NCBI RefSeq assembly: GCF_900660755.1
Contig: NZ_LR215050.1
Location: forward strand, 868,001 to 932,000
DNA: 64,000 nucleotides
DNA from: Acholeplasma hippikon
Lineage (GTDB): Bacteria > Bacillota_I > Bacilli_A > Acholeplasmatales > Acholeplasmataceae
Direction of reading: 5' to 3'
Shown here: one piece after another, positions 45,086 through 54,711 of the stretch
How the letters are laid out: each line of letters begins with the position of its first letter
Numbering within the stretch: the stretch's first letter is position 1
The notes under the pieces: generated by a model
The model's input: the letters and a program-made list of their open reading frames with translations, nothing else
Databases searched by the model: none
What the model was told of the DNA's origin: nothing
Translations under genes and position numbers: made by a program

Positions 45086-46224
45086 TTCTTTTCATAGTAT
45101 CTTTTATAATTTTTAATTTGTTTTAAAATAATTTCTTCGTGTGGTTCATCATCAAAGATGAAGTCATTTTTAATAATAGAATTAAATATATTTTCATATT
45201 CATCAATTGACAAATTCACTCTGTCATTAAGCATTTTTTCGTGATGTACTTTATTTAGATGATGCTTATATCCTTCTACTGTTGTCATAGAGAAGAATTC
45301 TCCAATGGCTCCAGAACCATAAGAGTACAATCCAATCTGTTCATTATCCTTCAAGTTTCCTTGTTCCAATAATGAAATAAGTGATAAATATAGGCTACCT
45401 GTATAGATATTACCAATTTGTTTATTATAAATTGTGGCATCTTTAAAGTTTTCAAAAAGATCTAATCTTTCATCAGGGTTTGTTAGAAAACTTAATGTTT
45501 TTAATCCAATCTTAACATATGGTATATGGAAGGTAACTGCCTTTAAATCATCTAATGTTTGATTAGATTTATTTAAAAAATCATTGTAGGATTCATTGAA
45601 GAACTTTTTATACATTTCATTTGAATAATGTCCTTCCACTAATGCATAGTCCATATGACTCGGTCTAAAGAAGTCATATAGATCATCACTATAGAACCCT
45701 GCATGTTGGTTAATCACTGTAATTTTAGGATCCTTTGAAACAATCATCGCAACACTACCAGCACCTTGGGTTGCTTCTCCATCTGTCTTTAAGCCATATC
45801 TAGCAATATCAGAGGCAACGACTAACACTTTTGAGTCCGGATTTTGTAAGATGTGTCCTTTGGCAAAGTTTAAAGCTGCTGTTGCTGCATAACAAGCTTG
45901 TTTCAATTCAATCACTCTGGTTTGATTTTTTAACCCTAAAATGCTAATTAAATTGGTTGCTGCTGCTTTTGAATGATCAACTGAAGTCTCAGTAGCAAAC
46001 ATCACTAAATCTATTTTTTCGATATCTTCATTTGTTAAAATATTTAAAGCCGCATTTGCTGCCATGGAAATCGTATCTTGATTTAATGGAGTAATTGCCA
46101 TCTTTTCTTGCATAAGTCCTCTCGTGTATTTCATTGGGTCAATTTGACGAGCAACTGCAAGATCTTCTAAAGTTAAATAATACTTAGGGACAAAGAATGA
46201 TATTTTGTCTATTCCAATTTTCAA
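45076..46224 (-). CDS. mvaS: Hydroxymethylglutaryl-CoA synthase
   Basis: Condenses acetyl-CoA and acetoacetyl-CoA to HMG-CoA, the entry to the mevalonate pathway for isoprenoids. The 382 residues have the active-site Cys in ELKQACYAATAALNFA, the acidic residue in the LVMFATETSVDHSKA region, and GEATQGAGSVAMIV. Start is a TTG at 46224 with GGAG nine bases upstream (protein MKIGIDKISFFVPKYYL). Length is normal. It is divergent from mvaA, which encodes the next enzyme. Confidence 0.96.
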   Translation of the reverse strand: MKIGIDKISFFVPKYYLTLEDLAVARQIDPMKYTRGLMQEKMAITPLNQDTISMAANAALNILTNEDIEKIDLVMFATETSVDHSKAAATNLISILGLKNQTRVIELKQACYAATAALNFAKGHILQNPDSKVLVVASDIARYGLKTDGEATQGAGSVAMIVSKDPKITVINQHAGFYSDDLYDFFRPSHMDYALVEGHYSNEMYKKFFNESYNDFLNKSNQTLDDLKAVTFHIPYVKIGLKTLSFLTNPDERLDLFENFKDATIYNKQIGNIYTGSLYLSLISLLEQGNLKDNEQIGLYSYGSGAIGEFFSMTTVEGYKHHLNKVHHEKMLNDRVNLSIDEYENIFNSIIKNDFIFDDEPHEEIILKQIKNYKRYYEKKNT

Positions 46225-46295
46225 TTTATAATCTCCATTCTTTATTTATTGCATGAAAATTATACCATACCGAAGGTAAATTGGATATAATATCA

Positions 46296-46304
46296 TGCTA
46301 TAAT
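46296..46304 (+). promoter_or_regulatory. Extended -10 promoter of mvaA
   Basis: TGCTATAAT, i.e. TGn plus perfect TATAAT, 20 bases ahead of the ATG; GAGGTG is the ribosome site. Confidence 0.6.
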
Positions 46305-46324
46305 ACTTCTACCGAGGTGAAAGT

Positions 46325-47560
46325 ATGAGTAATCCATTCACGCAATTTTATAAAAAGAACGTAAATGAAAGAAAAGATGTATTAAAGTCTCTTACATTAT
46401 TTGATGAAGCATTAGATATCCATGCGGGAGACCATACATTTAATCACATTATAGAAAATTATATTACAACTTATGAAGTTCCACTAGGCATTGCCCCAGA
46501 TTTTTTAATTGAAGGCCAAAAATACCATATTCCAATGGCTACAGAGGAACCATCTGTTATCGCTGGTGCCGCACATGCTGCTAAAATCATTGAACGTAAC
46601 GGTGGATTTAAAATTGAATCTATAAGCCGTGAAATGATTGGCCAAATTATTTTTAAGAATATTAAAGACCAGGAAACATTTAAAAATACATTATTAGGTA
46701 TTGAAACAAAAATTTTTGAACTCGCTAAAATAGCTCACCCTCAAATCCATGAATTAGGTGGTGGGTTAAGAAGTTATCGTGTTGAAATTAAGGAACATAA
46801 TTTTGTAACACTATATGCGACGATTGATACATTAGATGCAATGGGCGCAAATACAATTAATACAATTTTAGAACGTATTGCTAAATATGTTGAATCAACT
46901 TACCAAGTTGAAACATTAATGAGTATTTTATCCAACCTAGCTGTATCTTCAGTCGTAAAGGCATCCGTTTTATTAGATCCTAAAACCTTGAAGTTCAGTG
47001 ATAAAATTGCTGAATCAATCCATCAAGCTTATTTATATGCTTCAATTGACCCATACCGTGCAGCAACTCATAATAAAGGTATTATGAATGGTATTACTGC
47101 ATTAATGCTAGCAACCGGTAATGATACACGTGCAATTGAATCTGGTGCACATGCATACGCATCTATTACTGGTAAATACTTACCACTCACTAAGTGGGAA
47201 GTTATTGATGGTATGATCAAAGGTACGATTGAAATCCCGCTAGCGCTTGGCACCGTGGGTGGTTCAATGGGGGTTTTACCTAAAGCGAAACTTGCAAGAA
47301 AAATTTTAAATGTTTCATCCGCAAAAGAATTAATGAAAGTAGCTGCATGTTTAGGTTTAGCTCAAAACTTCGCTGCTATTTATGCCCTTACAACTGACGG
47401 AATCAATAAAGGTCATATGAGACTTCATGCGAGAAATATTGCAATTTCTGCAGGGGCGAAAGATGATCAAATTGAAGCAGTTATTCAATATATGATTGAT
47501 CGAAACACTATTACTCTTGATACAGCTAAAGCTTATTTAACAAAAAATCCTTCGTTATGA
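46325..47560 (+). CDS. mvaA: Hydroxymethylglutaryl-CoA reductase, class II
   Basis: Reduces HMG-CoA to mevalonate. The 411 residues match the bacterial class II enzyme: ATEEPSVIAGAAHAA (substrate Glu), TIDTLDAMGANTINTILE (dinucleotide region), THNKGIMNGI (catalytic Lys), and a C-terminal flap with the catalytic His region GHMRLHARNIA. Mevalonate genes are expected in Acholeplasma, which makes carotenoid-type terpenoids. The terminator stem overlaps the stop codon. Confidence 0.96.
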   Translation: MSNPFTQFYKKNVNERKDVLKSLTLFDEALDIHAGDHTFNHIIENYITTYEVPLGIAPDFLIEGQKYHIPMATEEPSVIAGAAHAAKIIERNGGFKIESISREMIGQIIFKNIKDQETFKNTLLGIETKIFELAKIAHPQIHELGGGLRSYRVEIKEHNFVTLYATIDTLDAMGANTINTILERIAKYVESTYQVETLMSILSNLAVSSVVKASVLLDPKTLKFSDKIAESIHQAYLYASIDPYRAATHNKGIMNGITALMLATGNDTRAIESGAHAYASITGKYLPLTKWEVIDGMIKGTIEIPLALGTVGGSMGVLPKAKLARKILNVSSAKELMKVAACLGLAQNFAAIYALTTDGINKGHMRLHARNIAISAGAKDDQIEAVIQYMIDRNTITLDTAKAYLTKNPSL

Positions 47561-47575
47561 AGGATTTTATTTTTT
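47544..47575 (+). terminator. Intrinsic terminator after mvaA
   Basis: AAAATCCTTC (47544-47553) pairs with GAAGGATTTT (47559-47568) around a 5-base loop, followed by ATTTTTT. With an A-run on its left it may also stop minus-strand transcripts of the aromatic operon. Confidence 0.85.
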
Positions 47576-48548
47576 ATATTTCAAAATCAGGATATCTTTC
47601 ATGAAATAACTTCTTTGCATTTAACATACTGTCTAAGTCTTCAATAATATGAAATAGCATCGCACGAGTTTCAAATTCAGTTCTTGTCTTAGGTAATTCT
47701 TCTTTACTAAATTTATCTCTTAGATTTTTTAGTTTTTCTAGTTGATAATTTGCTTTATTTTCATCACCGATATCTTGAATAAGTTCTTCAATATATTTAG
47801 CAATGATTTTTTGATATTCGTGGTAGAACTTAATCTTGGCTGCACTCTTATACATATTATTGATATAATTCACTTGATTACGTCTCATATATAAGTATGC
47901 TAAATATCTGTGATCATTTTGGAAAATGATATTTTTATCTACAATTTCAGCATCATTAATTTTCTTAGTAATCTCTTGGTTTAATAAAATGTGATGTTCA
48001 AAGAAAACTTCTTTTCCTTCTTTTTGATTTAAAAGAATACTCAACATAAATAAATAATCTTTAATTTTTTGATCAACATCTAAAATTTGTTCTTTAATTT
48101 TCTTATTCCAATCTTGTGGATATAACATACTAACTAAAAGGGCAACACCTGTACCAATTGTAATAATTAATACTTCATCAATAAAGAATGGCCAATCAAA
48201 ACCTTGATAAGCATATACATGATTTGCTAAAACGATACTTGGTACTAAACCAACATCAATTTTAGTAGCATAAGAACCAAAAACGAATAAGGCAATAAAT
48301 AAAACTAGAATGTGTAACTCAAAACCGAATAATAAATATAGTATAGTTGATAAAGTTAATGCAAATAAAACATCAATATATCGTTTTAATCCATTAACAA
48401 GTGAGTCTTTCTTCGTAATTGATACGGAAAGAATACCGATTACTCCTACTAGAATAAAATTTTCGATGCCTAAAAGATATGCGATTAAACCGGAAATGAC
48501 CCCGACGATAACTAATTTTATTGTTGTATGAATAACTGGTTTTATCAT
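47574..48548 (-). CDS. Aromatic acid exporter (ArAE) family membrane protein
   Basis: A 324-residue protein: about five to six membrane helices in residues 10-145 (TTIKLVIVGVISGLIAYLLG, FILVGVIGILSVSIT, ALTLSTILYLLFGFEL), then a long helical cytoplasmic domain. This is the ArAE_1/ArAE_1_C layout of Bacillus YgaE-like proteins. Its start shares one base with the aroC stop, so it belongs to the aro operon. The position suggests export of shikimate-pathway or aromatic acids (inference). Confidence 0.8.
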   Translation of the reverse strand: MIKPVIHTTIKLVIVGVISGLIAYLLGIENFILVGVIGILSVSITKKDSLVNGLKRYIDVLFALTLSTILYLLFGFELHILVLFIALFVFGSYATKIDVGLVPSIVLANHVYAYQGFDWPFFIDEVLIITIGTGVALLVSMLYPQDWNKKIKEQILDVDQKIKDYLFMLSILLNQKEGKEVFFEHHILLNQEITKKINDAEIVDKNIIFQNDHRYLAYLYMRRNQVNYINNMYKSAAKIKFYHEYQKIIAKYIEELIQDIGDENKANYQLEKLKNLRDKFSKEELPKTRTEFETRAMLFHIIEDLDSMLNAKKLFHERYPDFEI

Positions 48549-49531
48549 TAGTATATTTTACTCCATAAGTATAAATCAGCTAAAACAATAGCAAGTGCAT
48601 TTTCTAAGACAATACCTGCGCGTCGAACAATTGCGGTATCATGTCTTCCACCAACCTCAAATGTTTCTTTTTTATTTGTTTCAAAGTTAAATGATTCTTG
48701 TTTTTTACCAATACTTGATGTTGGCTTCACAAAGACTTTTACAACTAAGTTGTTCCCATTTGAAATGCCACCTGAAACACCACCAGAATGGTTTGTCAAT
48801 GTTTTACCTGTTTCGTCTTCATAAACATCATTAAACTCTGATCCATACATTTCAACACCATCAAAACCAGTGCCGATTTCGACACCTTTTACTGCTGGTA
48901 TTGTAAATAACATTTGACCAATTTTACTTTCTAATTTTTCAAACATTGGTTCACCAATGCCGATTGTCATGTTTTTAACTGTTAATTCAATTATACCACC
49001 AACAGATTCACCTTTTTCATGAATTTCTCTTAAATATTCATCTAGTTTAGACATATCTTTTAGGTTACCCACTTGAACTAACTTGTGACTAAATTCAAAA
49101 GGTAACATTTGTTTGGCGATTGCTCCAGCTACAACAAGTGGTGTTGTTAAACGTCCCGAGAATCTACCACCACCACGATAATCATGGTATCCTCTATATT
49201 TAATTGATGCTACAAAATCCGCATGCCCTGGTCTTGGCTGTTTAACCAAATGACTATAATCTTTAGAAATTACATTCTCATTTTTAATCATGACATGAAT
49301 TGGAGACCCTGTTGCGTATCCGTTAAAGATACCGGATGTAACAATTAACTCATCTTTTTCAACACGCGGCGTTGTTCCAACAGCACCAGGACGACGTAAC
49401 TTTAAATCATTGTTTACTAAATCCCAGTTGATCTTTAATCCGGGCATTACCCCATCAATGACAACACCAATTGCATCTTGATGTGATTCACCATAGAGCG
49501 TTACTTTAAAAAGTGTTCCGTATGTATTCAT
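48548..49531 (-). CDS. aroC: Chorismate synthase
   Basis: Converts EPSP to chorismate with reduced FMN. The 327 residues begin MNTYGTLFKVTLYGESHQDAIGVVIDG and include RPGHADFVASIKY, GGGRFSGRLTTPLVVAGAIA and the later HSGGVSGGISNGN. The protein is shorter than the usual 350-390, mostly through a compact middle and end. It overlaps aroE by 26 bases. Confidence 0.96.
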   Translation of the reverse strand: MNTYGTLFKVTLYGESHQDAIGVVIDGVMPGLKINWDLVNNDLKLRRPGAVGTTPRVEKDELIVTSGIFNGYATGSPIHVMIKNENVISKDYSHLVKQPRPGHADFVASIKYRGYHDYRGGGRFSGRLTTPLVVAGAIAKQMLPFEFSHKLVQVGNLKDMSKLDEYLREIHEKGESVGGIIELTVKNMTIGIGEPMFEKLESKIGQMLFTIPAVKGVEIGTGFDGVEMYGSEFNDVYEDETGKTLTNHSGGVSGGISNGNNLVVKVFVKPTSSIGKKQESFNFETNKKETFEVGGRHDTAIVRRAGIVLENALAIVLADLYLWSKIY

Positions 49532-50306
49532 TACATAGACTCCTTAACTCACTAATGATTTCATCAGTAATTTCTAATTTTTTCTTAAACCATAATGATT
49601 CCGATTGAATTGCTTGAATAATTAACATATCCATGCCACCGATTGCAATCTTAGCTTCTTTCATCATTTTTGTTTCAACAGGATTATAGATTAAATCAAT
49701 GACAATTTTATCTTTAACAAATTCGCTTTTTAATGGTGAGGCATCAACATTTGGAAACATGCCAATTGGGGTTGCGTTAATCACAACATCATATATTAAC
49801 GGATCTAATTCATTATAAGTAATAATCTTATCATGCATTGTCTTATTTTGTTTATCGCGCGTAACTATTGTTACATTCGCACCTAAATCTTTACATACTT
49901 TAAGTGCAGCTTTGCTTGCACCACCCGTACCTAAGATGATTACATTTTTATCTTTTATATGAATTTTACTATGGCGTATTAAACCAATTAAACCATTATA
50001 ATCAGTGTTTGCTCCAACAGCTATCTTGTTATCCAAAAAGATTGTATTAATGGCACCAATTTGCTTTGCTTCATATGTAATATCATCTAAATAAATTAAG
50101 ATATCTTCTTTATATGGAATCGTTACATTTGCCCCATGTAATTCTTTCTTCTTTAGTTTTTGAATAACTTCTTCTAACTGACCACCTGTTTGCAAATCTA
50201 ATATCTGATAAGTTAACTTAAGATTGTAGATTCTAGCAATTTCTTGATGTAAAAAAGGTGAAATTGAATGCCCAATGTTTTTACCAATTAAAGCGAAATT
50301 TTTCAT
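49506..50306 (-). CDS. aroE: Shikimate dehydrogenase
   Basis: Reduces 3-dehydroshikimate with NADPH. 266 residues: the substrate motif GKNIGHSISPFLHQ, GANVTIPYKEDI with the catalytic Lys, and TDYNGLIGLI; the Rossmann loop ILGTGGASKAALKV and NATPIGMFPN follow. Overlaps the chorismate mutase gene by four bases and aroC by 26. Confidence 0.96.
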   Translation of the reverse strand: MKNFALIGKNIGHSISPFLHQEIARIYNLKLTYQILDLQTGGQLEEVIQKLKKKELHGANVTIPYKEDILIYLDDITYEAKQIGAINTIFLDNKIAVGANTDYNGLIGLIRHSKIHIKDKNVIILGTGGASKAALKVCKDLGANVTIVTRDKQNKTMHDKIITYNELDPLIYDVVINATPIGMFPNVDASPLKSEFVKDKIVIDLIYNPVETKMMKEAKIAIGGMDMLIIQAIQSESLWFKKKLEITDEIISELRSLCNEYIRNTF

Positions 50307-50560
50307 TTTTCCATCTCCTTGGAAATATCCATAATCAACTGAAAAATGCGTTTGTAATATTCAAAGTCTTCCTCTTTGGTAAGAAGTTCTTTTTTTGACT
50401 CTAAAACGAATTTTTCTCTTTCTTTATCAAAGATTGGAAGATGGTTGATTTTCTTATATTCTCCAATTGCTTTGACAACTTTAAATCTTTTTTCTAGTAT
50501 TTCTACTAACCTTTTGTCTAGTAAATCAATTTCCTTACGTAATTCAGTTATATCTTTCAT
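50303..50560 (-). CDS. Chorismate mutase, AroQ type
   Basis: An 85-residue all-helical AroQ domain converting chorismate to prephenate. Motif: ITELRKEIDLLDKRLVEILEKRFKVVKAIGEYKK, with the first active-site Arg and Lys, and a C-terminal IFQLIMDISKEM helix. It is a free-standing enzyme, unlike the Bacillus AroA fusion. Four-base overlaps with both neighbours show translational coupling. Confidence 0.92.
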   Translation of the reverse strand: MKDITELRKEIDLLDKRLVEILEKRFKVVKAIGEYKKINHLPIFDKEREKFVLESKKELLTKEEDFEYYKRIFQLIMDISKEMEK

Positions 50561-51798
50561 TTGGTTATGCCGCCTAATCTTACAAATTCCTCAAAGAAGG
50601 TTGGATAACTCTTTGATACAACTTTCTCATCATCTAATGTGATTGGTGAATCACATCTTAATGCTGCTACTGCCATACTCATTGCGATTCTATGGTCTCC
50701 AAAGGTTTCAACCGTTACACCGCCTTTAAGTTCTTTTTGTCCATAGATTTTTGCAGTATCACCATCTACTTCTATCTTAACACCTAACTTCGTTAAATTT
50801 TTTACCATCGCATCTAAACGATCAGATTCTTTAATTCTTAAACGAGATGCGTTTGTAATTGTTGTAACACCTTCTGATAAACTACCTAGAACCATTAAAA
50901 TTGGCCCTAAATCTGGTGTTTGACCGATATCAATTGTTATACCCTTTGTATCAGATTTTTCAACAACTAATTTTCCATCAACAAAATTAAGTTTACCACC
51001 CATTTGTTTTGCAAAATTAATAATTTCTTTATCTCCTTGAAGACTCTCTTCTCTTAATCCATTTAAGATTAAACCATTAGAAATTAAACCAGCTACAATA
51101 AAGAATGCTGCTCCAGAGTAATCTCCTTCAACAGAAGTTTTTAAAGGAAGATATTTTTGATTACCTTTGATATAAAAAACATTTTGTTTATATTCAATTT
51201 CAATACCAAATTGTTTTAAAACATCTAAAGTTAAATCAACATATCCTTTTGACTCTAATTCAGTTGTCACAATGATTTTACTATCTCCATTAACAAGTGG
51301 TAGTGCATATAATAATCCTGTGATAAACTGTGAACTAATATTTCCATGTAACATATAAACTCCACTTTGAAGTGGTCCTTTAACTTCTAAAGGTAATTCA
51401 TTTTTTGTTCTTTGTACAAAGTAATATTTATGATGGAACATGTCTTTATATACATTTAAAGGACGTGTTGGAAGTTTTCCTTTTCCTTTAAATTCAATCA
51501 CTTCATCTTGAAGCATCGCAATAGGAATTAAGAATCTTAGTGTAGATCCTGATTCATTTGCATCTATTACTTTATTAATTCTCTTTATCTTAGTTCCTAT
51601 TATTTTTTCCCCGTCAATTGTTGCCCCTAATCCAATAAGTGCTTCTTTGGTTGCGACTAAATCATCTGAGTCTAGAATATTTGAAATAATGGATTCCCCT
51701 TCTGCTAATGCAGCTGCAATCACATAACGATGTGATAATGATTTAGATGAAACAATACTTATTTTCCCATTTAGTTTACTTGGTATAATTTCAAGCAT
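50557..51798 (-). CDS. aroA: 3-phosphoshikimate 1-carboxyvinyltransferase (EPSP synthase)
   Basis: Joins phosphoenolpyruvate to shikimate-3-phosphate. The 413 residues include SLSHRYVIAAALAEGES, ESGSTLRFLIPIA, GKLPTRPLN and LRIKESDRLDAMVKNL. The frame opens with a TTG one codon earlier, but the ATG at 51798 with AAAGGAG upstream is chosen. In the conserved glyphosate-contact region the sequence is NANESGSTLRF; I do not infer sensitivity. Overlaps aroB. Confidence 0.96.
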   Translation of the reverse strand: MLEIIPSKLNGKISIVSSKSLSHRYVIAAALAEGESIISNILDSDDLVATKEALIGLGATIDGEKIIGTKIKRINKVIDANESGSTLRFLIPIAMLQDEVIEFKGKGKLPTRPLNVYKDMFHHKYYFVQRTKNELPLEVKGPLQSGVYMLHGNISSQFITGLLYALPLVNGDSKIIVTTELESKGYVDLTLDVLKQFGIEIEYKQNVFYIKGNQKYLPLKTSVEGDYSGAAFFIVAGLISNGLILNGLREESLQGDKEIINFAKQMGGKLNFVDGKLVVEKSDTKGITIDIGQTPDLGPILMVLGSLSEGVTTITNASRLRIKESDRLDAMVKNLTKLGVKIEVDGDTAKIYGQKELKGGVTVETFGDHRIAMSMAVAALRCDSPITLDDEKVVSKSYPTFFEEFVRLGGITK

Positions 51799-52795
51799 CA
51801 AAAATCACTCCTTTATGTATTTCTGGCTTTTCATAATCACTCATGAAAACAAATCTTAATCCATCGCTTAACTGTTTCTTATCACTTGCAATGTATGACA
51901 CAAAATCTTTCATTACAAGAAGGGGTTCTTTCACTAACTTTAATCTTAATAACAGAGCTTTAATTTCCTCATATAATTCTTTTTTTGTAATACCTCGTTT
52001 AACGCCTTCATCAAGCGCTATTAACATTCCATAGGCTACTGCAATTCCATGTTTAATTGCATAATCAAAATGACGTTCAATTGCATGACCAAATGTATGC
52101 CCAAAGTTTAAGTACATTCTTTCATTTTTTTCAAAAGGATCTTTTAAAACAATTTTTCTTTTGACTTCTATTGATTTAATAATCTCATTTATTGTTAATT
52201 TGTCATGTTTCTTTAAGTATTCTAGAATTGAATAATCCCCAATGATTCCAGCTTTTATGACTTCGGCTAATCCGTTTCTATATTCATCAACCGGTAGCGT
52301 TTGAAGTAAATTTGGATCAATTAAAACAACTTTAGGATTATTAAATAAACCTACTAAGTTTTTACCTTCTGGTAAATCAATACCTACTTTTCCTCCAATT
52401 GATGAATCTACCATTGCAAGTAAACTAGTAGGGATTTGGATGAAAGGTACGCCCCTTAAAACTGTACCTGCAACAAATCCTGCTAAATCACCAACAACAC
52501 CACCACCAAAAGCAACAATCATCTGATTTCTTCTAATATGTTTTCTAATCAATTCACTGACAACTTTTTCATATATCTTCATTGATTTAGAATTTTCACC
52601 ACTTGGAATAACAACAAATTCTAACTTAAAACTATGTAATGCATTTTTTAATTTTTCTTCATATACTTTAAAAAGATTATCATCAGTCACAATAAATAAT
52701 TTATCGCCTGTATATACTTTTTTAATTTGATTATCAAAATCAAAAAATAAGTTTTCTTTTATTATAATTTCATAATTATCTACTTTTAGATTCAT
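51791..52795 (-). CDS. aroB: 3-dehydroquinate synthase
   Basis: Cyclises DAHP to 3-dehydroquinate with catalytic NAD and a divalent metal. The 334 residues carry AFGGGVVGDLAGFVAGTVLRG (NAD site), PTSLLAMVDSSIGGKVGID and the metal-binding NFGHTFGHAIE. The ATG at 52795 follows AGAGG; a TTG one codon earlier is possible. Overlaps tyrA and aroA. Confidence 0.96.
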   Translation of the reverse strand: MNLKVDNYEIIIKENLFFDFDNQIKKVYTGDKLFIVTDDNLFKVYEEKLKNALHSFKLEFVVIPSGENSKSMKIYEKVVSELIRKHIRRNQMIVAFGGGVVGDLAGFVAGTVLRGVPFIQIPTSLLAMVDSSIGGKVGIDLPEGKNLVGLFNNPKVVLIDPNLLQTLPVDEYRNGLAEVIKAGIIGDYSILEYLKKHDKLTINEIIKSIEVKRKIVLKDPFEKNERMYLNFGHTFGHAIERHFDYAIKHGIAVAYGMLIALDEGVKRGITKKELYEEIKALLLRLKLVKEPLLVMKDFVSYIASDKKQLSDGLRFVFMSDYEKPEIHKGVIFDA

Positions 52796-53606
52796 CAAAA
52801 CTGATCCTCTTTTCTTTAGATTTTCTCAAGTTTGATTTTAACTGACTATAATCTTCATGTTTAATCATATTTTTTAAATTTTCTAATACACTAATAAAAC
52901 GATTTGTTTCTTCGATTAACGCTTCTTTATTGTCCATAAATAATTCAGACCACATTTCTTCATTTATCTTAGCAATTCTAGTTAAATCTCTAAATGAATC
53001 TCCAGTTGCATCTTTTGTATGCACTGAATCATCAGATAACATTAAACTAACTGCCAGTAAATGTGTTAATTGTGAAGTATGTGCAATTAATTGATCGTGT
53101 TCTCTAGGATCTAAAGTAGTTATTCTACCAAATGCTAATTCTTTGGCAAGACCTTCAATTAATTTAATATCTTTCATTGTTGAGTTTTCATTCTTAACAA
53201 TTAAGAAGTTTGCATCTTTAAACATTGTTAAATCTCTATTATCATATCCGTTTTTTTCACGACCCGCCATTGGGTGAGTTGAAACATAACGTATATGAGG
53301 TAAGATTGATAAAATCTCGTTAATCATGTGCACCTTTGTTCCAGATATATCTGTTATTAATTGCTTATTAAAGCGATTTTTATGTGTTCTAACAAACTCT
53401 ATATTTTGTTTTGGGTATAAGCATAACATGATTAAATCAGCTTCATCGATTAAATCTAAATTGCTATCATAAATAACTTGGTCTTTGATTGCCTTTTCAA
53501 TAACTTTTTGATCTTTATCAAAACCAAAAACCTGGTGACCTTTGCGCATTAGACTTTCTGCAAAAGTACTTCCCATTAAACCTAATCCAACAACAAATAT
53601 TTTCAT
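52776..53606 (-). CDS. tyrA: Prephenate dehydrogenase
   Basis: Oxidatively decarboxylates prephenate to 4-hydroxyphenylpyruvate, the last committed step to tyrosine. 276 residues: Rossmann loop VGLGLMGSTFAESLMRKG, the catalytic His region STHPMAGREKNGYDNRDL and LIAHTSQLTHLLAVSLM. No ACT domain is visible at the C-terminus, so feedback inhibition may rest on DAHP synthase or on the Tyr attenuator. Position as second gene fits tyrosine control. Confidence 0.93.
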   Translation of the reverse strand: MKIFVVGLGLMGSTFAESLMRKGHQVFGFDKDQKVIEKAIKDQVIYDSNLDLIDEADLIMLCLYPKQNIEFVRTHKNRFNKQLITDISGTKVHMINEILSILPHIRYVSTHPMAGREKNGYDNRDLTMFKDANFLIVKNENSTMKDIKLIEGLAKELAFGRITTLDPREHDQLIAHTSQLTHLLAVSLMLSDDSVHTKDATGDSFRDLTRIAKINEEMWSELFMDNKEALIEETNRFISVLENLKNMIKHEDYSQLKSNLRKSKEKRISFDESKSR

Positions 53607-54625
53607 CGTTTTACTTTTTTATCTAACACAGTAGATAATTTTTCCAGTTTAGCCATCATTTCATCAAACTTTTTTGGTTTTAAACTTTGTGCGCCATCAC
53701 TCAATGCTTTCTCTGGTTCATGATGAACTTCAACGATTAAACCATCTGCTCCAACAGCCATTGATGCAAGGGATAATTGTTCAATCATTTCCCATTTTCC
53801 TGCGGCATGACTAGGGTCTATAATAACTGGTAGATGAGATAGTTCTCTAACGGCTAAGACAGCAGAAATATCTAATGTATTTCTTGTATATTTTTCAAAT
53901 GTTCTGATGCCACGTTCACAAAGGATTACATTTTCATTACCACTAGCAAGGATATATTCAGCACTCATTAACCATTCTTCAATTGTGTTTGATAATCCAC
54001 GTTTTAATAAAACTGGTGTGTTTGTTCTACCAACAGCCTTTAATAAATCAAAGTTTTGCATGTTACGTGCACCAATTTGGATAATGTCAACATATTTTAC
54101 AAACTCGTCTAAATGTTCTGTACCCATTAATTCTGTAACAATTGCCATTCCTAGTTCATCGGCAACTTTTCTCATTAATTTTAATCCCTCAATACCTAAT
54201 CCTTGGAATGCATAAGGACTTGTACGTGGTTTGAAAACGCCTCCTCTTAAAATTCTAGATCCACTATCATATACTGCTTTAGCAATTATGCGTAGTTGTT
54301 CTTCAGATTCTACAGAACATGGACCAGCCATTACGACAAATTCATCTCCACCAATTTGAACACCATTTTTTAATGTGACAATTGTTGGTTCTTTCTTGAA
54401 GTGTTTACTTGCAAGTTTAAATGGGCTAGAAATTCTAGTTACATTTTCAACTCCTGCAAATACTTTAATTTGATCAATATCTAAAGATTTAACGTCTCCT
54501 AAGATACCAAATAAAACAACATCATCACTTGATGCGTCCTTAATACCAAATCCTTTTTCTTTTAGGTAGTTTTGAAGATTTGATACCTCTTTTTCTGTTA
54601 CATCCTTTTTCATTTGTACAATCAT
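53603..54625 (-). CDS. aroF: 3-deoxy-7-phosphoheptulonate synthase, type I-beta
   Basis: First enzyme of the shikimate pathway (phosphoenolpyruvate + erythrose-4-phosphate to DAHP). The 340 residues have an N-terminal ferredoxin-like regulatory domain (1-70) and a TIM barrel with AGPCSVESEEQL, LRGGVFKPRTSPYAFQG, QIGARNMQNF, LLKRGLSNTIEEWL, and a metal site in DPSHAAGK. The regulatory domain is the type found in Thermotoga, inhibited by Tyr and Phe. AAAGGAG precedes the ATG. First gene of the operon, behind a Tyr-rich leader attenuator. Confidence 0.96.
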   Translation of the reverse strand: MIVQMKKDVTEKEVSNLQNYLKEKGFGIKDASSDDVVLFGILGDVKSLDIDQIKVFAGVENVTRISSPFKLASKHFKKEPTIVTLKNGVQIGGDEFVVMAGPCSVESEEQLRIIAKAVYDSGSRILRGGVFKPRTSPYAFQGLGIEGLKLMRKVADELGMAIVTELMGTEHLDEFVKYVDIIQIGARNMQNFDLLKAVGRTNTPVLLKRGLSNTIEEWLMSAEYILASGNENVILCERGIRTFEKYTRNTLDISAVLAVRELSHLPVIIDPSHAAGKWEMIEQLSLASMAVGADGLIVEVHHEPEKALSDGAQSLKPKKFDEMMAKLEKLSTVLDKKVKR

Positions 54626-54642
54626 TTTACTGTTCTCCTTTG

Positions 54643-54683
54643 TAAAAAATAAAACTCCTTAAGGTAATGTGCCCTTAAGGAGT
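54643..54683 (-). terminator. Attenuator terminator ahead of aroF
   Basis: ACTCCTTAAGG (54654-54664) and CCTTAAGGAGT (54673-54683) form an 11-bp perfect stem with an 8-base loop. On the minus strand TTTTATTTTTT follows, then the aroF ribosome site. It must be read through for aro expression. Confidence 0.92.
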
Positions 54684-54711
54684 CTAGTAATAATTGACTA
54701 TGTATGGGTGA

